Assembly (NCBI RefSeq): GCF_012641435.1
Contig: NZ_JABAIJ010000001.1
Coordinates: forward strand, 1,817,053-1,881,052
Reading direction: 5' to 3'
Origin: Rhizobium sp. P38BS-XIX
Lineage (GTDB): Bacteria; Pseudomonadota; Alphaproteobacteria; Rhizobiales; Rhizobiaceae
DNA length: 64,000 nt
Made by a program: the position numbers and the translations under genes. Below the pieces are notes generated by a model. It was not told where the DNA came from. It did no database searches and was given only the letters and a program-made list of their open reading frames with translations. Numbering within the stretch: position 1 is the first letter of the stretch; each line of letters starts with the position of its first letter. Positions 54,564 through 63,390 of this stretch are shown here, in pieces.

Positions 54564-54911
54564 TCAATCATTGTCTGCAGAAAGATCTTGTCCCGAGACA
54601 AGGCCGGTGGAAACCACGGTCTCGAAATACTCGACCTTCAATTCGAATGAGCGCAGAAGCTTCTGCGTACTCGGCTTCACCACCGCATCATCGAAATCGC
54701 CTTTGCCGAAATGGCCCGCAGAGGCCATATCGGCCCAAAAGCTCATAACTACCAGCTCATTGCTCTCGCTTCGCACCTTGCGGGCGAGGGTCGCTCCAAG
54801 GTGGCCGGGCAGTTGCGCCATTTCCACAAAAGTCGTCGTCTCAAGATGCCTGGCATAGGCTGCCAATACTTCGTCAGAGCCGGCAACGGCCCGCCAGGAA
54901 CGAATGATCAT
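54564..54911 (-). CDS. Small antibiotic-biosynthesis-monooxygenase-like protein
   Basis: The 115-residue product looks like a dimeric ferredoxin-like barrel of the ABM type: MIIRSWRAVAGSDEVLAAYARHLETT, LPGHLGATLARKVRSESNELVVMSFW and VVKPSTQKLLRSFELKVEYFETV. GGGAG precedes the ATG. It lies 58 bases downstream of the FAD/GcvT oxidoreductase in the same direction, so it may belong to that transcript. The substrate is unknown; assignment is from secondary-structure pattern only. Confidence 0.68.
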   Translation of the reverse strand: MIIRSWRAVAGSDEVLAAYARHLETTTFVEMAQLPGHLGATLARKVRSESNELVVMSFWADMASAGHFGKGDFDDAVVKPSTQKLLRSFELKVEYFETVVSTGLVSGQDLSADND

Positions 54912-54969
54912 TTTTACTCCCTATCTCAAGACCATATCCAAAGGCCTGATCGATTACCCTTTTTCCGCT

Positions 54970-57417
54970 TCACGCCTTGATCCGCGCCATCTGCGGATCG
55001 TAGAGCGGCTGCAGCGATACTCGGCAAGGCACTCGGCTCTGCGCGACATCCAGCTCGTAGCGGCCGGACAGCACGAAGTCCTCGGTAACGCCATTGGGAT
55101 CACGGACATAGCCATAGCCGATGGCTTTGCCGATGGTGTAGCCATAACCGCCGCTCGACAGCCAGCCAACACGCTGGCCGTCGCGATAGATCGTCTCACG
55201 ACCAAGGAGCACGATCTCGGGATCGTCGGGCACGAAGCATGCGAGCATCTTCTTCACGCCGGAGGCCAGTTGCCGCTCGATCGCCTCGCGGCCGCGAAAG
55301 GCGATGTCTTTCTTCGTCTTCACCGCCCAGGCAAGCCCGGCTTCGACCGGCGTATGATCCGGCCCGATATCCGAACCCCAGGCGCGATAGCCCTTCTCCA
55401 GGCGGCAGCTTTCGATAGCGCGATAGCCGGCATTGATAAGCCCGTGCTCGCGCCCGGCGGCCATAAGCACGTCATAGACGGTGGCGGCATATTCCACCGG
55501 CACATGCAGCTCATAGCCGAGCTCACCGACATAGGTGATGCGCAGCGCCCTGACGGGGCAGCCGGCGATGCCGATGGTCTTCACCTTGCCAAAGCCAAAG
55601 GCGGAATTCGAAACATCGGCTGAGGTCACGGCCTGCAAGATCGCGCGCGCCTTCGGTCCCATCAACGACAGCACGGAATAGGCGGAGGTGACATCCACCA
55701 ATTCCGCATGCATCTCGGGCGGAATATTCCGGGCGATCCAGTCGAAGTCATGCGTGGCGAAGCCAGTACCCGTGGTGATGTAGAATTCGTTTTCGGCGAT
55801 GCGCGCCACGGTAACATCGCATTCGATGCCGCCGCGGTCATTCAGCATCTGGGTATAGGTCAATGCGCCGACCGGCTTTGCCACATCATTGGCGGCAATC
55901 CAGGACATCGCCGCCTCGGCATCCCTGCCCTTCAATAGGAATTTGGCGAAGGAGGTCTGGTCGAAGATCACAGCCGCCTCACGCACCGCCTTGTGCTCAC
56001 GGCCGACGGCATCGAACCAGTTCTGGCGGCCATAGGTATAGACGTCCTTCGGCTCCTCGCCGGCGAAGAGATCGGCAAACCAATTCGGCCGCTCCCAGCC
56101 GAGCTTTTCGCCGAAGCAGGCGCCCTGCGCCTTCAACCGATCGTAAAGCGGCGACTTGCGGCAGGGACGTCCACTGGAATGCTCCTCGAACGGCCATGCC
56201 ATGGTGTAATGCTTGCCATAGGCCTCCAGCGTGCGGGTGCGCACCCAGTCGGTATCGAAATGCGGACGGCCGAAGCGCCTGATATCGACGGGCCAGAGGT
56301 CGTAGGGCGGCTCGCCCTTGACGACCCATTCGGCGAGCGCCATGCCGGCCCCGCCGGCGGAGGCGATACCGAAGGCATTGAAGCCGGCGCCGACGAAGAA
56401 ATTCTTCAGTTCCGGCGCCTCGCCGAGAATGAAATTGCCGTCGGGCGTAAAGCTCTCCGGGCCGCAAAGCAGCTGCTTGACGCCAGCCGTCTGCAGCGCC
56501 GGCACGCGCACCAGCGCCTGTTCCATGATCTGCTCAAAATGATCGAAATTGCTGTCGAGCAGCGTATAGTGAAAATCCCTCGGGATCCCATCGAGCGCCC
56601 AGGGGATGGGATTGGGCTCATAGCCGCCCATGACCAGCCCGCCGACCTCTTCCTTGTAATAGGTCAGCCGGTCGGGATCGCGCAGCGTTGGCAGGTTGGA
56701 GGGCACGCCGAAGGACTCGGTGATGAGATATTGATGCTCGACCGAGACGAGCGGGACATTGACGCCGAAGCGACCGGCGAAGGTGCGCGTCCATTGCCCG
56801 GCGCAAACGACGACGCGCTCGCATTCGATACGGCCCTTCTCAGTGATGACGGCGCGAATACGGCCCTTGTCGATCTCCAGATCGAGAACTTCGGTATCCT
56901 CGAAGATCGACACGCCGCTCATACGCGCGCCCTTGGCGAGCGCCTGAGTGATATCGGAAGGATTGGCCTGCCCGTCTGTCGGCAGGAAGGCGGCACCGAC
57001 GAGGTCGTCGACATTCATCAATGGCCAGAGATCGAAGGCCTCCTTTGGCGTCAGAAGATGCATCTGCAAGCCGAAGGACTGTGCCGTCGTCGCCTGCCGC
57101 TTCACCTCTGTCCAGCGCTCCTCGTTGCAGGCGAGACGCAGCCCGCCATTCATCTTCCAGCCGGTGGCGAGCCCCGTCTCGGCCTCGAGCTTCTTGTAGA
57201 GATCGACGGAATAGCCGAGCATCTGCGTGATGTTGGCGCTGGTGCGCAGCTGGCCGACAAGGCCGGCCGCATGGAACGTCGTGCCCGAGGTCAGCTTCTT
57301 GCGCTCCAGCAGCACGGTATCGGTAAAGCCGAGCTTGCCGAGATGATAGGCGGTCGAGCAGCCGATGATGCCGCCGCCGATGACGACGGTCTTTGCTGTA
57401 GCAGGCAGGTCCTTCAT
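54970..57417 (-). CDS. FAD-dependent oxidoreductase with GcvT domain (dimethylglycine/sarcosine dehydrogenase type)
   Basis: Second enzyme of this architecture in the window, 815 residues, paralogous but clearly different from the one at 18442. The N-terminal FAD motif is VVIGGGIIGCSTAYHLGKLG and the covalent flavin region TSGTTFHAAGLVGQLRTSA. The C-terminal GcvT domain has LSLMGPKARAILQAVT, YVGELGYELHVPVEYA and RLEKGYRAWGSDIGPDHTP. It should demethylate an N-methylated amine onto tetrahydrofolate. The ATG at 57417 follows the LicA-like kinase gene by nine bases, so the two are coexpressed. Confidence 0.9.
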   Translation of the reverse strand: MKDLPATAKTVVIGGGIIGCSTAYHLGKLGFTDTVLLERKKLTSGTTFHAAGLVGQLRTSANITQMLGYSVDLYKKLEAETGLATGWKMNGGLRLACNEERWTEVKRQATTAQSFGLQMHLLTPKEAFDLWPLMNVDDLVGAAFLPTDGQANPSDITQALAKGARMSGVSIFEDTEVLDLEIDKGRIRAVITEKGRIECERVVVCAGQWTRTFAGRFGVNVPLVSVEHQYLITESFGVPSNLPTLRDPDRLTYYKEEVGGLVMGGYEPNPIPWALDGIPRDFHYTLLDSNFDHFEQIMEQALVRVPALQTAGVKQLLCGPESFTPDGNFILGEAPELKNFFVGAGFNAFGIASAGGAGMALAEWVVKGEPPYDLWPVDIRRFGRPHFDTDWVRTRTLEAYGKHYTMAWPFEEHSSGRPCRKSPLYDRLKAQGACFGEKLGWERPNWFADLFAGEEPKDVYTYGRQNWFDAVGREHKAVREAAVIFDQTSFAKFLLKGRDAEAAMSWIAANDVAKPVGALTYTQMLNDRGGIECDVTVARIAENEFYITTGTGFATHDFDWIARNIPPEMHAELVDVTSAYSVLSLMGPKARAILQAVTSADVSNSAFGFGKVKTIGIAGCPVRALRITYVGELGYELHVPVEYAATVYDVLMAAGREHGLINAGYRAIESCRLEKGYRAWGSDIGPDHTPVEAGLAWAVKTKKDIAFRGREAIERQLASGVKKMLACFVPDDPEIVLLGRETIYRDGQRVGWLSSGGYGYTIGKAIGYGYVRDPNGVTEDFVLSGRYELDVAQSRVPCRVSLQPLYDPQMARIKA

Positions 57418-57426
57418 CACATCACC

Positions 57427-58305
57427 TCAAGAATTGCGAAAATCCTGCCAGGCGCTCTCGAAGCGCCGCAGATTTTCAGCTGTATAGGAAGAATAATCGA
57501 ATTCGATGTCGGAATGGATTTCTGACACCATGCTCCACATCGTCTCGCGCAGCAGCGAAGCGCATTTCATCGCCTGATATCGCCGCCGCAGGTCGTCGCT
57601 GACACCAGCCTCAAAATAGGCCTCCAACATCGCTTCTTCCCGCGCCTCGGAGAATGCATTGTTGGAAGCAAGGCCGCCGAGATCGAAAAGCGGCGTGTTG
57701 AAGCCGGCATAATCCCAATCGATCAGCCAAAGCCGCTTGCCGTCATCGAGGAAATTCGCCGCCAGCAGATCGTTGTGGCCGAAGGCGATCTCGAAAGGAC
57801 CGGCTTCGCGCTCCAGCTGCTCGGAGATGTCCAGAAAGGAAGCAAGCAGCAGTTTGTGCCGGCTATCCCAGAGATCGAGCGCCGCGGCATAATCCCTCAC
57901 GACATGAAAGACCCAGAAGATCGTCGCCGGCCCTCGGAAATACCTGGCGACATCGCGATGGCATGAGCGAATGAGCGAAACGATCCTCTCCATGAACGAG
58001 GAATGGCTGACATCCTCGGCGGAAAGTGGCTTCGCATCGATATAGTCGAGCACCAATATGCCGGGCTCGTGATGGATGACGGCCGGCGAAAGGCCTGCGG
58101 CGTGCGCCGCCCTGCTAGCCGCCACTTCATTGACGCGGCTGATGTGATGAACGGGAATATCCTCGCCCAGCCGCACGACGAAACGTCTACCACCATCGCC
58201 AACCAGATAGTTGCGATTGGTGATGCCGCCGACAAGTGGGGCGATCTCGATCGGGCCACGCCAGATACTGAGAGAATGGATCCTGTCTTCCGCCGTCGCA
58301 GTCAT
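57427..58305 (-). CDS. LicA/choline-kinase-like phosphotransferase
   Basis: The 292-residue product has the aminoglycoside-phosphotransferase/choline-kinase fold: nucleotide loop LVGGITNRNYLV, the ATP-anchoring stretch RRFVVRLGEDIPVHHISR, the catalytic loop FGHNDLLAANFL (His-x-Asp-x4-Asn) and the metal-binding LWLIDWDYAGFNTPLFDLG. Related proteins phosphorylate choline, ethanolamine or thiamine. The start at 58305 has a GGAGGGGGA site. It is first in a transcript with the FAD/GcvT oxidoreductase, and divergent from a DeoR regulator gene. Confidence 0.88.
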   Translation of the reverse strand: MTATAEDRIHSLSIWRGPIEIAPLVGGITNRNYLVGDGGRRFVVRLGEDIPVHHISRVNEVAASRAAHAAGLSPAVIHHEPGILVLDYIDAKPLSAEDVSHSSFMERIVSLIRSCHRDVARYFRGPATIFWVFHVVRDYAAALDLWDSRHKLLLASFLDISEQLEREAGPFEIAFGHNDLLAANFLDDGKRLWLIDWDYAGFNTPLFDLGGLASNNAFSEAREEAMLEAYFEAGVSDDLRRRYQAMKCASLLRETMWSMVSEIHSDIEFDYSSYTAENLRRFESAWQDFRNS

Positions 58306-58618
58306 TCCCCCTCCGGCACCACTGCTGAGCATCCCTGGAGAAGGAAAAGTTCCTCACAAACGCGAAAGTGTCAAGATCACCCCACAAAATGAAACGTTCA
58401 TTTGGCTTTTTGTTGGATTTTATGGAAAACCCACAAACGGATGAGCTATGGATATTGGAAAGACAGCGCTTCACGGTAGGTAAGATTTATCTTAAAAAAC
58501 TCCGGCATGGACGCAACCGGATCGAGCCTCTGCGCGTTGACGCCCCTGCCGGCGACAGGGTCACCATTTCGGACGCCATGCAAATTTGGGATCAATACCC
58601 TCAATAGGATCGGAAACC
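58306..58618. promoter_or_regulatory. Divergent promoter region of the kinase/oxidase operon and deoR-type gene
   Basis: A 313-base AT-rich gap with two palindromes that could be operators: AATGAA-ACG-TTCATT (58388-58402) and TAAGAT-TT-ATCTTA (58481-58494). DeoR-type regulators often sit divergent to their target operon and bind such sites between the two. No gene is seen. Confidence 0.6.
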
Positions 58619-59425
58619 ATGTCGGGCATATCCCAGCCACTTCACTCCAATCATCGCGAGCGAGAGATTCTGGAAGAGCTGCGTTTGGCCGGAGGCGCGA
58701 GCCGCATCCAGTTCCTGGCAGAACGCCTTGGCGTTTCCGAAGAGACCATTCGCCGCAATATCCGCAGCCTTGAAGCCAATGGGCTGGTCACCAAGGTGCA
58801 TGGCGGCGTCCACATCAAGGACTCGATGATCGAGCCGCCGCTGCATCTTCGCATGAACGAAAATGCTGAGGCCAAGCGCATGATCGCCGCCTCGGTCGCC
58901 GCCATGATCGAGGATGGCGACACGCTTTTCCTCGATGTCGGCTCCACAACCGCTTTCATCGCCGTGGCGCTGCAAAAACACCAGAACCTCTTCGTCGTTA
59001 CCAATGCTCTATCGGTCGCCCACGCGCTCGCCACCCGCAACGGAAACCGCGTCTTCTTTGCCGGCGGCGAGCTGCGCGGCCATGATGGCGGTGCGTTCGG
59101 CATGGAGGCGGCGAATTTCCTCCGTCGCTTTCACATCCGTCATGCCATCCTCTCGGTCGGCGCCATCAACGCCAGCTCCGGCTTCATGCTGCATGATCTG
59201 GAGGAAGCAGAATATTCCCGGGAGGCCGCCAGCCGCGCCGAAAATTGCATCATCGTTGCCGACAGCGCCAAGTTCGGCCGCAGCGCCCCGATCGTGCTCA
59301 ATGAGCCCGCAAGCTTCGACACGTTGGTCACCGACGATGCGCCTCCATCAGACGTTCGCGCCATGCTTGAACGCAACGACATCGAACTCGTCATCGCCAA
59401 CAGGCAGCGGGGCGAGCGGCGCTAG
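58619..59425 (+). CDS. DeoR-family transcriptional regulator
   Basis: The 268-residue product has an N-terminal winged helix (REREILEELRLAGGASRIQFLAERLGVSEETIRRNIRSLEANGLVTKVHGG in segments). The C-terminal DeoRC effector domain follows, with FLDVGSTTAFIAVALQKH, VVTNALSVAHALA, FFAGGELRGHDGGAFG and ADSAKFGRSAP. DeoR proteins usually respond to phosphorylated small molecules; the divergent kinase gene would be a natural source of such a ligand. The ATG at 58619 follows AGGATCGGA. Confidence 0.93.
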   Translation: MSGISQPLHSNHREREILEELRLAGGASRIQFLAERLGVSEETIRRNIRSLEANGLVTKVHGGVHIKDSMIEPPLHLRMNENAEAKRMIAASVAAMIEDGDTLFLDVGSTTAFIAVALQKHQNLFVVTNALSVAHALATRNGNRVFFAGGELRGHDGGAFGMEAANFLRRFHIRHAILSVGAINASSGFMLHDLEEAEYSREAASRAENCIIVADSAKFGRSAPIVLNEPASFDTLVTDDAPPSDVRAMLERNDIELVIANRQRGERR

Positions 59426-59428
59426 GGC

Positions 59429-60310
59429 TTAGCCCTTGCACATCGCCTCAAGTGTCTGGGCGGCCTTGCTCGCATGGCGCTCCTTGTGGCGCAGCAGCCG
59501 GAAGCTGCGGGCGGGCAGACCGAATGTTGCCTGGATCAGTAGGCCCTGCCCCAAATAGGCCATGGCCGCAGCGCTGGAAATGGCCGCAGCGCTCTGTCCG
59601 GCGCAGACGGCTGAGAGCACGGCCTCATTCGACGGCATGACGATCGCCACATCGAGATCTCGAGGCGAAGCGCCAAGCTTTTCGATCGCATTCTCGAATT
59701 CCGAGCGCGTGCCGGATCCCTCTTCCCGCATCACCCAGGAACTGCTCGCAACGAGGTCGTTGGCAGTCAGTGACCGTCCGTCCGCCCAGGGATGGCTCGG
59801 CGGCACGACGATGACGAGCGCATCCTGCGCCACGACCGTCATCTTCAGCGCCGGGGCATCGACCTCGCCCTCGATGAAGCCCAGTTCGGCAGCCCCCTCG
59901 ATGACGGCTTCCGTGACGGTGCGGGTGTTGCCGATCGTCAAATCCAGCTCGATGCCGGGATAATCGCGATGGAACTGCATCAGCAGCGGCGGCAGCCAGT
60001 AACTGGCGATGGTCTGGCTGGCGTAGAGGCTAAGTCGGCCGCGCTGCAGTCCGCCCAGTTCGGACAACATCAGTTCGGCAGAACGCACGCGCGCAAGCGT
60101 TGCCTTGGCTTCGCCGAGAAACGAGCGTCCGGTCTCCGTCAACTCGATCCGCCTGCCAACGCGGTGAAAAAGCTCCACCCCATAATAGGCCTCGAGGTTC
60201 TTGATCGCGGAGCTGACGGCAGAGGGCGTCAGATGAATGGCTTCCGCTGCATTGGTGAGATGTTCTCGTTCGGCGACGGCGACGAAAATGAGGAGCTGCT
60301 CGAAGGTCAT
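59429..60310 (-). CDS. LysR-family transcriptional regulator
   Basis: The 293-residue product has the LysR N-terminal helix-turn-helix (FEQLLIFVAVAEREHLTNAAEAIHLTPSAVSSAIKNLE in segments) and a periplasmic-binding-like effector domain (LSLYASQTIASYWLPPLLMQFHRDYPG; VREEGSGTR-like, here MREEGSGTRSEFE, the sulfur-regulator/CbbR-type signature). It is divergent from a YeiH-type exporter gene across 116 bases, the classic LysR arrangement, so it probably controls that gene. Confidence 0.93.
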   Translation of the reverse strand: MTFEQLLIFVAVAEREHLTNAAEAIHLTPSAVSSAIKNLEAYYGVELFHRVGRRIELTETGRSFLGEAKATLARVRSAELMLSELGGLQRGRLSLYASQTIASYWLPPLLMQFHRDYPGIELDLTIGNTRTVTEAVIEGAAELGFIEGEVDAPALKMTVVAQDALVIVVPPSHPWADGRSLTANDLVASSSWVMREEGSGTRSEFENAIEKLGASPRDLDVAIVMPSNEAVLSAVCAGQSAAAISSAAAMAYLGQGLLIQATFGLPARSFRLLRHKERHASKAAQTLEAMCKG

Positions 60311-60426
60311 GGGAAATCATTCTAATTTATCGAACGAAACATAGGATAATATTCGATGGATGTCGACATCGACAGATGAGACTTTGCGTTCGTCAGCAAA
60401 TCATAAAAGACGAACGGCAGCACGAC

Positions 60427-61449
60427 ATGTCCCTGGTTCAACGTACGAACAAGATCCTCCCTGGTCTGGCGCTCACTTGCGCCGTCGCGATCGCAGCTTA
60501 TGCCGGCGAGCATGTCGAGGTCAGCCTTCTAGGCGGCCGCTGGATCGAAAGCCTGGTGCTTGCCATCGCCCTCGGGATCGCGGTCTGCACGCTCAAGCCG
60601 CTAAAACCGACGATGAAACCGGGCATCGATTTCAGCGCCAAGTTCCTGTTGGAGATTGCCATCGTTCTTCTCGGCGCCTCTATAAGCCTTTCGGCGATCC
60701 GTGGCGCCGGCGTCTGGCTGATCGCAGGCATCGCCATCGTCGTCGTGCTTTCGATTGCAGCGACCTATCTTATGGGACGACTGCTCGGCCTGCCGCCGAA
60801 GCTCGCAACTCTGATCGCCTGCGGCAACTCGATCTGCGGCAATTCCGCCATCGTTGCCGTCGCGCCGGTGATCGAGGCAGATTCACAAGAGATCGCGGCA
60901 GCGCTTGCTTTCACCGCCGTGCTGGGCATCGCCGCCGTCTTCCTGCTGCCGTTCCTCTATTTCCAGTTCGGCATGAGCGTCTCGCAATACGGAACGCTTG
61001 CCGGTTTGACCGTCTATGCGGTCCCGCAAGTGCTTGCCGCGACCGCCCCTGTCGGCCTTCTGGCCGTACAGACCGGCACGCTCGTCAAGCTTGTCCGCGT
61101 CCTGATGCTCGGACCCGTCATCTTCCTGCTCGGTATCCTCACCAAGGTCGAGACGACGGACGCAAATGGACGCAGCGGCCATCATCACTCGCTGGTCCCC
61201 TGGTTCATCTGCGGCTTCCTCGGGCTGATGGCAATGCGTTCGTTCGGCCTTATTCCGGAAAGCCTCATCGCGCCGATGCAAGCGGTTTCGAGCATCCTGA
61301 CCGTTATCGCCATGGCAGCATTGGGATTGTCGGTGAATATTCGCTCGGTTGCCCATGCCGGTGGCCGCGTCATTGCCGCCGCCACGATGTCGCTGCTGAT
61401 GCTCGGTGTCATCAGCTACGGTTTGATCGCCGCTTTGCAGATCCAGTAA
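60427..61449 (+). CDS. YeiH/UPF0324-family putative sulfate exporter
   Basis: Integral inner-membrane protein of 340 residues with about ten helices. Family marks are LAIALGIAVCTLKPLKPTMKPGIDFSAKFLLEIAIVLLGASISL (in segments) and LIACGNSICGNSAIVAVAPVI. Members are annotated as putative sulfate exporters. The start at 60427 gives the normal length; ATG 60376 is in frame. Its last 38 bases overlap the 3' end of the convergent GGDEF-EAL gene. Regulated, by inference, by the divergent LysR protein. Confidence 0.9.
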   Translation: MSLVQRTNKILPGLALTCAVAIAAYAGEHVEVSLLGGRWIESLVLAIALGIAVCTLKPLKPTMKPGIDFSAKFLLEIAIVLLGASISLSAIRGAGVWLIAGIAIVVVLSIAATYLMGRLLGLPPKLATLIACGNSICGNSAIVAVAPVIEADSQEIAAALAFTAVLGIAAVFLLPFLYFQFGMSVSQYGTLAGLTVYAVPQVLAATAPVGLLAVQTGTLVKLVRVLMLGPVIFLLGILTKVETTDANGRSGHHHSLVPWFICGFLGLMAMRSFGLIPESLIAPMQAVSSILTVIAMAALGLSVNIRSVAHAGGRVIAAATMSLLMLGVISYGLIAALQIQ

Positions 61450-63244
61450 CGCGCCCGACGCTTGCTGCCACGGATCGGCCCCGGCTCTGAGCCTGGGCCG
61501 ATTTCAGCTGTGCAGCGATCTCGCCCTCCGGCGATGGATAGCCGATGGCATAACCCTGCAGTTCGTCGCAGCCGACCTCGGCCAGAATACGCGCGTGCTC
61601 CTCGGTCTCCACGCCCTCCGCGATTACCTCGACATTCAAGGCGCGAGCGATGTCGACGATAGAGGCAACGAGGCGGCGCTGCTCTTCTGATACCGTAACG
61701 GCCGTCACAAGCTGCCGATCGATCTTAAGTCGTTTCGGCTTCAGTTTGACGAGACCGATCAGAGAGGCGTGACCCGAGCCGAAATCGTCGATCTCGATAT
61801 CGATACCCATCTCCTTGATGGCGGCAATATTGGCGAGAACCCTGTCGTCGGGATCGTCAAGGAAGATGGTTTCCACCAGTTCGAAGGCAATCACGCGACG
61901 CGGAATTCTCAATGCGCGCAATCCCTCGATCAAATCGGGATCGGCAAGGCGGCGGCCGGAAATATTCACCGCGATACGCGGCGGCGCGAGACCCTGTGAA
62001 ACCCAGGCGGCACGATCGGCAAGCGCACGCCTCAGAACGGCTGCATCGATCTCGGCAGTGAGCCCATATTCCTCGGCCACCTTGAGAAACGCCGCCGGGT
62101 TGAGCAGCCCCTTGTCCGGATGTCGCCAGCGCGCCAGCGCCTCGAGCCCCACGATGCAGCGGCTGCGAGCATCCACCTGAATCTGATAGAATGGCTCGAT
62201 CTGCCGCAGGACAGGCGCCAATCGCAACTGATCGGCCAGGCGACGCTCGGCATGCAGATCGGCCTGTAGCTCCGGCGTGAAAAACTCGACGCGATTTCGT
62301 CCGAGTTTCTTGGCCTGGAAAAGCGCGATATCGGATTCGGCAAGCAGATTGCCGGCACTGGAGCTTGGGCTGAAAGCAACGCCGATGGACGCACCGATCC
62401 GCAGCATCTCGTTGCCGAAACGCACTTCGCGGCGCAATCGCGAGAGAATGTCTTCCGCTATGGTTTGCAGCTTCTCGTCACTGCCGACATTGAACAATAC
62501 GGTCACGAACTCGTCGCCGCCGACACGCGAGACGATGTCGTTGGCGGTGATCGCCGCGGAAATGCGCGCGGCCGCACTCTGCAGCGTCGCATCTCCGGCA
62601 GCATGCCCCCATTTGTCGTTGATCTCTTTGAAGCCGTCGAGATCGATATGCAGCACGGCGAGGGTTTCGACCGAAGGGTCCTTGCGCAATTCAGCAAGCC
62701 GCCGGTCGAGATAGCGTCGATTGGGAAGGCCCGTCAGATAGTCATGATCGGCAGCATATTCTATGCGGGCGCGGCTTTGCTCCAGCGCCACGGCGCGCGC
62801 CTCGGCAATCGCCTTCTGGCTGATCAGTTCGCGGTTCAGCAGGACATCGGCGGTGACATCCCACTCGGCGCCGATGAAAGAAGGCGAACCGTCGAGATCT
62901 TCGTAGAAATGCGCCCGCGAGCGGAGATAGCGCACCTCCTTGTTGGGAAGAATGATGCGAAATTGCGAGTTATAGAAGCTCCGGCTGTCGAGAGCGGCCT
63001 GAAAATCCTTGCCGGCTCTTTCGAGATCTTCGGGATGCAAGGCATTCATCCAGACATCGGATGGCACCTTCCGATCGCTCATGCCGGTTCCGTAGAGCTT
63101 GTGCATCTGCGGATCCCACAACAACTCCGCCTCATTGACGTTATGTTGCCAGACCCCGATTTGGGACGCATCCAGCGCCAGCTCCAACCTTCTCAAAAGG
63201 TCCTGGAACTCCTCCTCCGTCCGCCCTGATGCCGCCTCTGCCAA
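61412..63244 (-). CDS. PAS-GGDEF-EAL cyclic di-GMP protein
   Basis: The 610-residue cytoplasmic product has a PAS-like sensor (residues about 15-135, ALDASQIGVWQHNVNEAELLWDP), a short coiled linker, and a GGDEF domain (HIDLDGFKEINDKWGHAAGD, VGGDEFV). An EAL domain follows with GLEALARWRHP, IAVNISGRRL, FELVETIFLDD, IDIEIDDFGSGHASL and VIAEGVETEE. Both catalytic motifs are intact, but the GGDEF half lacks the RxxD inhibitory site. The start is a TTG at 63244 with a strong AAGGGGG site nine bases upstream. It may be a bifunctional synthase/phosphodiesterase. Confidence 0.92.
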   Translation of the reverse strand: MAEAASGRTEEEFQDLLRRLELALDASQIGVWQHNVNEAELLWDPQMHKLYGTGMSDRKVPSDVWMNALHPEDLERAGKDFQAALDSRSFYNSQFRIILPNKEVRYLRSRAHFYEDLDGSPSFIGAEWDVTADVLLNRELISQKAIAEARAVALEQSRARIEYAADHDYLTGLPNRRYLDRRLAELRKDPSVETLAVLHIDLDGFKEINDKWGHAAGDATLQSAAARISAAITANDIVSRVGGDEFVTVLFNVGSDEKLQTIAEDILSRLRREVRFGNEMLRIGASIGVAFSPSSSAGNLLAESDIALFQAKKLGRNRVEFFTPELQADLHAERRLADQLRLAPVLRQIEPFYQIQVDARSRCIVGLEALARWRHPDKGLLNPAAFLKVAEEYGLTAEIDAAVLRRALADRAAWVSQGLAPPRIAVNISGRRLADPDLIEGLRALRIPRRVIAFELVETIFLDDPDDRVLANIAAIKEMGIDIEIDDFGSGHASLIGLVKLKPKRLKIDRQLVTAVTVSEEQRRLVASIVDIARALNVEVIAEGVETEEHARILAEVGCDELQGYAIGYPSPEGEIAAQLKSAQAQSRGRSVAASVGRVTGSAKRRSNRS

Positions 63245-63390
63245 AGAGTTCCACCCCCTTAGGAAATTGGAGAGATTACACGGTTGTAGTCCACTATACT
63301 TGCACTAGTCCCTTTCGCGAACTTTAATGGCGGCGCAAGCTCCGCCATTTGGTAGCAACTTCCTCGAATTTTACTCGCACCTGCGACCCG

